A DNA stretch of 64,000 nt. It comes from Ambrosia x helenae. Taxonomy: Eukaryota; Streptophyta; Magnoliopsida; Asterales; Asteraceae. Below are positions 57,501 through 64,000 of the stretch, piece by piece; the stretch's first letter is position 1, and every line of letters begins with the position of its first letter. The stretch is from contig CM061227.1 of assembly GCA_030844895.1 (NCBI GenBank), positions 113,319,603 to 113,383,602 of the forward strand. Direction: 5' to 3'. The translations under genes and the position numbers were made by a program. The notes under the pieces were generated by a model. The model made no database searches. It was not told where the DNA came from and saw only the letters and a program-made list of their open reading frames with translations.

Positions 57501-58052
57501 TGTCATTGATATTGTCTGGATAGCAGTAATTTTGTGTAAACCAATGGGAAAAGGTATTCATGAAAGACAAACCAAGTTTTGCCCAACATGGAAAAACGTC
57601 CCACTTTTTTACTATTTTTTATCTTGCAATATAAAATATTTAACTATGGTATAAAGGATTTAAAATTATGGCACATTAATCTTCGAAGTTATGGTACAAT
57701 ATTCTAAATATCCAAAAATGGCAAATTTCTTGCTTATAAGAAATCAATATGGATGAAAAGTTCAATACCAACATGTATGTTTTGAAACCAAAATTTGAAA
57801 TGAAACATTTAGACCGGATAAATCTAGAATCAATTTATAACAAGTTACATAAATACTATATCCTTAGCCCCTGAGGCGGTTTGCTTTTTGGAGCGGGTGC
57901 AGAAGGTGGTCCACAGTGACTCGCAAAGCCCGAGAAACCAAGGGTTTGTATTTAGCAGAATAGTTTTGCGATTCAAAAGGGGATAACGGCGTAGCTTATT
58001 GCTCGCTTACCCATTATCCAGATGTAACTTAGTTTTTATCGTAAAATTAAAA

Positions 58053-58091
<39 letters not shown>

Positions 58092-58468
58092 AATATTAGT
58101 ATCCGGTGTCGAATGGATGAATGTTTGGTATTAACGTAATATAATCGACATTTCACCATTTCATTGATGATAGCATAAGAAGATTTACAGTGATTGATAT
58201 TCACAAAAAGACGTGTGTGTATATGTGTGTGCATATATCACAAATCAAGTTCCACCATATTCTAGCCTTGAACTTAAGATGTCACATATGAATGATATCA
58301 ATAAATAGGGTTTTGAACAAAAGAAAAGGAGAGAAATATACCGGTTACAATAGCGGTGAGATGAGGAGGAAGTGAAGTACAATCTTGAGTAACTTGTTCA
58401 GCAGTTGTCTTTGATCCATATCCGCTTTGACCCGCAATTCCAGCCAAGTACTTAACCGTGCCCTTCAT
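54543..58468 (-). CDS. Short-chain dehydrogenase/reductase (TIC32-like), seven exons, intact
   Basis: SDR enzymes use NAD(P)H to reduce or oxidise carbonyl/alcohol groups; the TIC32-like branch includes chloroplast inner-envelope proteins, but substrate and location here are unknown. Exons: 58468-58342, 56453-56222, 55895-55816, 55390-55237, 55133-55055, 54954-54867, 54775-54543. Lengths sum to 993 bp (330 residues), normal for the family, with no stop. Motifs: SGYGSKTTAEQVT (N-terminus), TGATSGIG cofactor loop across exons 1-2, ARDLRKA, LNILINNAG (exons 2-3), VNVSS, catalytic YAHSK (exon 5), NAVHPGIVKTGI, SGRYFADCNE. Introns are GT-AG except intron 6, which starts GC. An upstream in-frame ATG at 58555 would add 29 mostly hydrophobic residues; I prefer 58468 because family members begin just before VKYL. 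Intron 1 (1.9 kb) holds a retroelement fragment. Confidence 0.88.
54776..54866 (-). other. Intron 6 of the SDR gene, GC-AG type
   Basis: Donor ATTACAG|GCATGC, acceptor GTTTACAG|ATTC (minus strand). The join restores the family's VITD(S) reading. No GT donor nearby keeps the frame. Confidence 0.75.
57866..58026 (+). pseudogene. 3' fragment of the endonuclease-type retroelement in SDR intron 1
   Basis: The + strand reads LAPEAVCFLERVQKVVHSDS then QGFVFSR, followed by a frame change and LIARLPIIQM. It parallels LAPEAIRFLTRVQRVVHINS, QGFVFGR and LVARLPSIVM of the copy at 53342-53926. About 20 bp past the stop comes an (AAT)n array (58050-58085). Heavily 5'-truncated; inserted opposite to the host gene. 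Confidence 0.75.
58050..58097. repeat. (AAT)n microsatellite
   Basis: About twelve AAT units then AAATAAATAAAT. It directly follows the retroelement 3' end and may have grown from its tail. Confidence 0.85.
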
Positions 58469-58530
58469 GTTTTGTTTACACCTTATGACAACCCTCCACA
58501 CCAATGCAATGACACCAAATATATAGACAA

Positions 58531-58540
58531 AAATATATAT
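58531..58540 (-). promoter_or_regulatory. Possible TATA box of the SDR gene
   Basis: ATATATATTT on the minus strand, 63-72 bp upstream of the preferred ATG at 58468. If it is the core promoter, the ATG at 58555 lies outside the transcript, which supports the shorter protein. Confidence 0.35.
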
Positions 58541-58640
58541 GGTTGTTTTCAACATTCTCCTACTCCATGGTCCACCATAAGTAGGTGGTCTTCACCCTTC
58601 ACCACTAAGATTTGTTATTAGAGGAATTTGAGGAGTGAGG

Positions 58641-58658
58641 AAGTCAAATATTTGACTT
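58641..58658. promoter_or_regulatory. 18-bp palindrome with two W-box cores upstream of the SDR gene
   Basis: AAGTCAAATATTTGACTT is a perfect palindrome containing TTGACT on both strands, the core bound by WRKY factors. It lies about 175 bp upstream of the preferred start codon. This suggests, but does not show, stress- or defence-linked control. Confidence 0.45.
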
Positions 58659-58869
58659 GGGTATTTATTGCTTGCTAGGGTGAGTTTTTTGAAAGTGAAG
58701 CAAGGGATTAATAGTGGGAATTAAAGCATGATTAATAATGTTGGTTTTCTTTCTACTTGGTAATTATTATTGTTCTTTACACTCATTGTCAATATTGTCA
58801 TCTATCTTTTTAATAATGAGTTTTATACACATATGTCATACATGTGAATATAACAACATACATATATGC

Positions 58870-59005
58870 CAAAGTGGGCTATCACATTTGGTACAGGGTT
58901 ATGCCTTTTAAAGGGGAGGTTCCCGGTTCAAACCCGTACGTATTTTAGATTAATTTGGTCATGTAAAGAGTAAAGGAAACATTTGTCGTTAGAAAGAAAA
59001 AATAA
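58870..59005 (+). repeat. SINE-like sequence
   Basis: TTGGTACAGGGTTATGCC (box-A-like) and CCGGTTCAAACCCG (box B, about 58922-58936) are followed by an A-rich 3' end GTTAGAAAGAAAAAATAAAT. No matching target duplication found. Confidence 0.4.
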
Positions 59006-60440
59006 ATACACACATCATATATTTTAATTGAAAGATAACTTACTTTGGCGTATATGTAACATATACACATTTGATATGTTTTTACACATGTAACACATGT
59101 ATGATTGAGTTTAAAATATGCGTAACTATGCTACTGCCAACATTTCAAATCCAAGAATAATGTCGTCACATGTAACATCTTTCACATTTAAATTGGTGAT
59201 TATGGTTTTTTAATAGGGGTATTTAATTTAATTTAATAGTTTCAAGATATAATATTCACCAAACCAAACACAATCCTTACAAACCTCCAAAATTGTTATG
59301 AGCAGATAAATTGTGTTAGGCCATGCACCAACCACTGAAATGATGAAGGGAAAGAAATGGAGAAAAAGGTGGTACCCCATAAACAACCGCGTAACATCCA
59401 TACTCAAATGTTTCTTCTCTCTCACACGTGCACATCTAGATAAAACCCCTATTCACAATAAGTTTGTCTTTCTTTCCTTTATATTATTTGTATATTTTTT
59501 ATATTACCTCAACATAATACGGGAATAACATGTTCGATTCAGCTTCTTTAGTGATTGAAAATATTAGAGAACGTAAAGAAATTTAACCTTTGTTAGTATA
59601 CAAAAAAGTTATAATTAGGTCGAATTATACAAAATGTGATTGTTCCTTTTATATGTTAAAAATAAAATATACAAGTAAATATTAAAACTCATGAATGAAT
59701 AATATAGATATAATCAATTTGCCACCTGTTTATACATTTTTCCGGAATTTTGAAATTATGTTGAGGACAAAAGTGCTTTTGGTGCGTGCAACCAACCGTG
59801 TCACTCACGTATATATCTTTTCATTGTCTTTACGGTCCAGATTTCCACCCATGTAATCACTTTTTAACCATTTTGTCCCTTAAAAAAATAATTCATATAT
59901 GTAAATAAAGGCTCGAGCTATTCACACCCCACATTCCATTTCAACCCCTTCATAAGTGTCTCGCTTTGGCTAAAACGACGTGCTTCGGGTCAAATCAAAC
60001 GAGGGCATACGAGGTGTCAGAAAAGGCTTAAATTTTTATCCAAAGCGCCTCGCTATGGCCAAAGCGAGACACTTTGGATCAGGGGTTTAATTTTGGTTGT
60101 TTTTTGATATTTTGAATTGTTTTTTTTTTATTTTTTAAATTTATTTAATAAAACAAATAAATTAAATAACTCTAAAAGTGTTTATTAATTTTTTTATCCA
60201 TTACTTCTGGGAAAAATACAATATTAATTTTCGTTATCCTTTATCATCTCTAAGAAATCAATTCCTAACAACTGTTCACCACCGTTAAGTGCTAATGAAT
60301 ACCTTGATCTGCAATATTTGAAAATTATCATTTCTTGACATGCTTGGTAACAGAGATGAACACTTTCTTCTTTTGTTCTACAATATTTTGTTAGTTGTTA
60401 ATGTTGTTCTAGGGGTCCGCTTGGAGTCTAAAGTTTCGCG
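59006..60440. other. Intergenic stretch with CTCGCTTTGGC repeats
   Basis: No gene recognised. Near 59960-60080 the words GTCTCGCTTTGGCTAAA, AAAGCGCCTCGCTATGGCCA and AAAGCGAGACACTTTGG alternate in both directions. Similar words form the loop of the hairpin at 62.07-62.18 kb, linking this stretch to the composite repeat downstream. Confidence 0.45.
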
Positions 60441-61417
60441 TGTCATCTCTAAGTATTCAATTCCGATAATCCACACCTTTCTCCTGAAGCAAAATCTCTC
60501 TAGGTTTACCATCACTATCCACAATGTTCTTACCTAAAAATCAAGTTTCTCAACTTTACAATGGCTATCAAGAGTAACAATCAATCAATCTCAGCTGTAA
60601 GTAATAAATAAAGAAAGAAACTTTTATTTAATGAAATTTAATGCGCATACCGCATTCGAAAATCCTTGCATTGGACACAAACCCATGGAATGTATATATG
60701 ATTAACCATGTGGACTTACCTAAAGACTAGATTCGGTGCAATCAGAATCTGAAGAGAAGTTATTATCATCGTCATCCACAATGTTCTTACCTAGAGCTAC
60801 CAACCATCCTGAGATCCATCATCATGGAAATTGAACTCATTCTACAAAAGTTGATGCATGCTTTGACTACTTTTGAAATATTTTCCAGCGACACCTAGTT
60901 CTAGATAGGTTTCATATGTTGTTTCATGTTGCCTTCATCGTTGTTTTGGAATTGAGCAGTCGTCTAGTGGTGTGGTCTACCTTTTGCTTATGATCCAACA
61001 CCAAATCTCATTAAATTAACGAATGATCCATCCATTTCAGCTATTGTTTAACTATTTTAGCAACTTCCATAGGAACTCTCCATTTCAAACATGGCCATTG
61101 TATAGTATTAGTGGTTGGAAACTCTGATGAATAGTGACCCTCTGGCAATTGGTTACTTAATGTTCTTTATATATGAATAGTGACCATCTGGCAAACCTGC
61201 GTAAAGGACTAAAGCCACATATCTTGTCAAGTGGATACCATATTAAAAAGCAAACCGACGATCTTCCTCCACGGCACTCCTAATAGGCCTCTCCTTATAT
61301 CACGGTACGATTTAAGGTTCCAATTTTGTTTTGTGTTGCTTTTTAATAATAATTTTTGTGTTTATCAAACCCTAACGTCTAAAATATTATGATGTCGTTT
61401 AGCTCCATGTTTGAAAT

Positions 61418-61519
61418 ATGGATCTCGTTGTCGCTACGGTTAGTGGATACCATGGATCAGAGAGATTTAAGCTAATCAAACCCATATCTCAAGCCGGTGC
61501 AAGTTATGTTGGAGCAATG
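61418..61519 (+). pseudogene. Captured first exon of a BRCT-domain protein
   Basis: ATG at 61418 opens MDLVVATVSGYHGSERFKLI then KPISQAGASYVGAM, about 34 residues matching the start of a BRCT domain (the ATVSGY strand, FKLIKLI helix and the Gly-Ala turn) as found at the N-terminus of plant BRCT/RING proteins. It ends at a stop (TGA) where a splice site would be expected and nothing BRCT-like follows. It is a fragment; the parent gene is not in the window. Confidence 0.6.
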
Positions 61520-61675
61520 ATTTATTATTGTTATTTTATTTCTGTTTTGAGGGTGTAATGATGATGATGGTTATGATTTGACAAACGACTTATGAAAGTA
61601 TCAAGAATCGGAAACTAGTAAAATTATTTATGAAAGTATCAAGAATCGGGAATTAGTAAAATGATTTTATAATTC

Positions 61676-62582
61676 TTTAAAGGCTGAACACGAGTATAAT
61701 CAAACAAGGGTTTCGCGTTTCGGTACGTTTTAATTGATCGGATGTGACTTCTGAAAACCACAAACGATCAATTAAACTTTTTGAAACGCGCCAAACAAAG
61801 TCCAAAATCCAGCATATCGATTAGACATGCAAAAATTGTATTGTGAAAAAAATATGGATATCGACTGTATAGTCCGAGCACTACGTACAATGATTTATGA
61901 AAGTTGTACAAACTCGTATGTTTCTACCAAAAAACACAAACGATCAATAAACAACCCGGGACGCCTCAAACGAATTTTGTTGGTTTGGGAACAACTAAAA
62001 ACATTTTAAAATGAATTAAAATTATTTTTTATCAATAACAAGTATTTAAAATGAATTAAAACAAATTACTTTATAAAAAAAAAAGGCCAAAGCGCCTGGC
62101 TTTGGTCAAAGCGAGGCGCCTGGTTTGCTTGATTAGACCACATGCGCCTCGCTTTGACCATAGCCAGACGCTTTGGCATTAAAAAAAATAATTTGTTTTA
62201 ATTCACTTTAAATACTTGTTATTTATAAAAAAATAATTTTAATTCATTTTAAAATGTTTTTAGTTGTGCCCAATCCAACAAAATTCGTTTGAGGCGTTCC
62301 GGGTTGTTTATTGCTCGTTTGTGTTTTTTGGTAGAAACATCCGAGTTTGTACAACTTTCATAAATCATTGTACGTGGTGCTCGGACTATACAGTCGATAC
62401 CCATATTTTTTTTACAATACAATTTTTGCATGTCTAATCGATATGCTAGACTCCTGGACTCTGTTTGGCGCGTTTCAGAAAGTTTAATTCATCGTTTGTG
62501 GTTTTCAGAAGTCACATTCGATCAATTAAAACGTATCGAAACGCGGAACCCTTGTTTGATTATACTCGTGTTCAGCCTTTAA
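61676..62582. repeat. Hairpin with ~393-bp arms
   Basis: Arms 61676-62068 (TTTAAAGGCTGAACACGAGT...) and 62188-62582 (inverse) match along their length with scattered substitutions. The ~120-bp loop holds CCAAAGCGCCTGGCTTTGG and GCGCCTCGCTTTGACC words. Both arms show an equivalent 60-codon frame (61827-62009 + and 62249-62431 -), but the differences between them are mostly amino-acid-changing, so no protein is being preserved. Confidence 0.85.
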
Positions 62583-63058
62583 ACTTCGTTTGTGTGTTTT
62601 TGGTAGAAAGGAACTAGGTTGCAAATATAATAATAATTTAAATTATAATAATGTAATATAGTTATGGTTAATACTCAAAGAAGTCAACCTTTGTTGACTC
62701 TTATAAGTCTTGAAGACCAAATGACTTTTTCAAGATACTTGAAATAAGGTATGGATATGGAGAATATGCAATAAGATGATTCCGTACAAGATTCCAATGC
62801 AAGCAAGTAAAATTTAGTTGTTGGACATTGTGATTGGGAGAATTCCTATGGAAGTTGCTATAATAGTTAAACAACTGTTTATGGAGAATTCCTATGGAAG
62901 TTGCTATAATAGTTAATCGTTAAATCCACACATTCCCTCAACACAAGCTTTGTCATCAGAGTATCTGTCAACAATGAAGGCAACCTTAAAACATCGAACT
63001 CTGAAGTGGGTCACTATTCATATATAAAGAACATTAAAATCTCGCTGATCCATTCATC

Positions 63059-63155
63059 ACAATCATTTCTCCAACATAACTTGCACCAACTTGAGATATG
63101 AGTTTGATTAGCTTAAATCTTTCTAATCCATGGTATCCACTAACCGTAGCGATTA
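63059..63155 (-). pseudogene. Second, inverted copy of the BRCT first exon
   Basis: The minus strand reads IIATVSGYHGLERFKLIKLI then SQVGASYVGEM, the same exon as 61418-61519 but without the ATG, which is replaced upstream by unrelated sequence. The two copies face each other across the hairpin. Confidence 0.6.
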
Positions 63156-63243
63156 TCAGAAGATTTATTTAGGAATTGTTTGAGAATATATTTTCTGATC
63201 AAAGGATCCATAACTGAATAGTTATTTGGAATGTTCCTGGTCA

Positions 63244-63561
63244 TCACAGTAACGATCGCTTTACAATGCCAAAAAGGATTATCATCACTCTGTATGGGTT
63301 GCTTGTTAGCGCCGATCTGACTGTCGATTTCTTTCCACAACCAGTACAACAATCTCTGTATGGGTTGCTTGTTAGCGCCGATCCGACTGTCGATTTCTTT
63401 CCACAACAAGTACAACGAACTCTGTATGGGTTGACAGATATCTCTCCGATAACAGAAGAATTATCTTCAATGATTCTAAGAAACTTGAAGGAAGAGGTAC
63501 CTTGAAGACTAGATTCGGTGCAATTAGAATCTGAAGAGAAGTTATCATAATCGTCATGCAC
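63244..63561 (-). pseudogene. Cysteine-motif frame with 66-bp in-frame repeat, unrecognised
   Basis: 105-codon minus frame: an acidic/Ser start (DDYDNFSSDSNCTESSLQG), a hydrophobic stretch, then a 22-residue unit with CTCCGKKSTVGSALTSNP and CTGCGKKSTVRSALTSNP in tandem (66-bp period, starts at 63291, 63357 and 63423). A C-x2-C followed by Gly-Lys-Lys resembles half of a zinc ribbon as in replication-protein-A-like proteins, but I cannot assign it. Its acidic start is duplicated at 60728-60784, so it belongs to the composite repeat. Confidence 0.35.
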
Positions 63562-64000
63562 TGGTACAAAATGGTGAATGAACAGCTGAATATTATATTA
63601 CAATAATATTACCTTGAGCAAAAAGTTGTGTTTGAAGCCAGGTTCTTTTAGTTTACATTTTGTTAGGACTTTAAACAGAGAAGATGGAGGGTTAGTTATT
63701 ACTCTGCACTTCAAGATGAAGAAGAATAAATAAAGTCTATTAATGGAGGTTAGTAGGTTACTCAATACTGGCGGGATGCAAATCGTGATGTGATAGATTT
63801 TTATAATTTTATTGGTTATACTTTTTTTTGGAATTGGAATCATTGGTAGTTCGGTTGAGGTGTTGGTGCGTTGTAGGGAGTGGACAAACCGATGCCTAAT
63901 GTGAATCCGTTTGGTGATGCTAAACCTAGAGAGGTTTGCTTCAGGAGAAAAGTGTGGATTATCGGAAGATTGATTTTAGGAATTGTTTGAGAATATATTT
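63562..64000. other. Window end, no gene
   Basis: A frame at 63598-63843 (-) is not recognised. From 63916 the sequence is the inverted copy of 60449-60516, and the last 23 bp repeat 63171-63193. Confidence 0.5.

Larger units (their letters stand above)
56454..58341 (-). other. Intron 1 of the SDR gene (1.9 kb)
   Basis: It spans from the donor G|GTATAT at 58341 to the acceptor TTTTAAG at 56454. It holds AT-rich sequence, the frame 56506-56790 (+, not recognised), the retroelement fragment at 57866-58026 and an AAT microsatellite. Confidence 0.8.
60441..64000. repeat. Composite of shuffled inverted and direct repeats with captured gene pieces
   Basis: Paired segments: 60449-60516 (+) with 63916-63967 (-) (GATAATCCACAC, CTCCTGAAGCAAA, CTCTCTAGGTTTA); 60728-60784 (+) with 63508-63562 (+) (CTAGATTCGGTGCAAT); 61033-61086 (+) with two tandem copies at 62836-62920 (-) (CCTATGGAAGTTGCTATAAT); the BRCT exon at 61418 (+) and 63155 (-); hairpin arms 61676-62068 and 62188-62582; GGAATTGTTTGAGAATATAT at 63171 and 63978 (+). 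The right end runs off the window. Such shuffling suggests a gene-capturing transposon (Pack-MULE or Helitron), but no termini were identified. Confidence 0.6.

Noticed and set aside
61827..62431. Two matching 60-codon frames in opposite strands as a duplicated gene
   Set aside because: They are the same hairpin arm read twice; differences are mostly amino-acid-changing, so no purifying selection.

Overview
This is eukaryotic, plant-type nuclear DNA. It is AT-rich, dominated by nested transposable elements, and has one intron-rich host gene with GT-AG introns. The mix of elements (Tekay-type chromovirus, ALP1-like PIF/Harbinger transposases, Mutator and hAT MITEs, tRNA-derived SINEs, Helitron-like ends) fits a flowering plant. 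An Asteraceae-like genome is my guess from the look of the elements, not something the sequence proves. No prokaryotic operons, CRISPR arrays, rRNA genes or convincing functional tRNA genes were seen.

Layout. 1-8.3 kb: two adjacent Harbinger derivatives (1059-2504 and about 2508-3475), a 5'-truncated LINE (about 3676-4442), a tandem-repeat field (about 4766-5222) and mostly featureless AT-rich DNA. 8.3-12.8 kb: a Harbinger element with TTA target duplications and a broken ALP1-like transposase, split by a 2.5-kb solo LTR. 12.8-17.2 kb: a GAGCTCG-rich hAT MITE, GGT-rich and hairpin MITEs, and a decayed Mutator transposase. 17.2-21.7 kb: a LINE with an 11-bp target duplication, split by a 2.7-kb solo LTR. 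21.7-33.1 kb: MITEs, a third solo LTR, a SINE, a nested hAT pair, a long-inverted-repeat Mutator-like element and a Helitron-like end. 33.2-37.4 kb: a Ty1/copia element with non-canonical TATA...TATA ends and many lesions. 37.4-42.2 kb: a hAT element, a MULE MITE with a perfect 9-bp duplication and a SINE with a perfect 16-bp duplication.

42.5-53.9 kb: a young, almost intact 10.7-kb Ty3/gypsy chromovirus on the minus strand, with near-identical LTRs and GAAAC target duplications. It sits inside the 3' coding part of a non-LTR retroelement whose C-terminus has a CCHC knuckle and a restriction-like-endonuclease signature. 54.5-58.5 kb: the only apparently intact host gene, a seven-exon short-chain dehydrogenase (TIC32-like) on the minus strand. 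It has one GC-AG intron and a fragment of the same endonuclease-type retroelement in intron 1. 60.4-64.0 kb: a composite of inverted and direct repeats carrying two opposed copies of a BRCT-domain first exon around a ~390-bp-arm hairpin.

The elements do not form a pathway. They record insertion order: Harbinger before solo LTR at 9 kb, LINE before solo LTR at 18 kb, and endonuclease-type retroelement before gypsy at 42.7 kb. I found no clearly new multi-gene system. The strongest leads are the endonuclease-type retroelement, the hairpin carrying BRCT exon copies, the TATA-ended copia element and the three solo LTRs with intact 5-bp target duplications.
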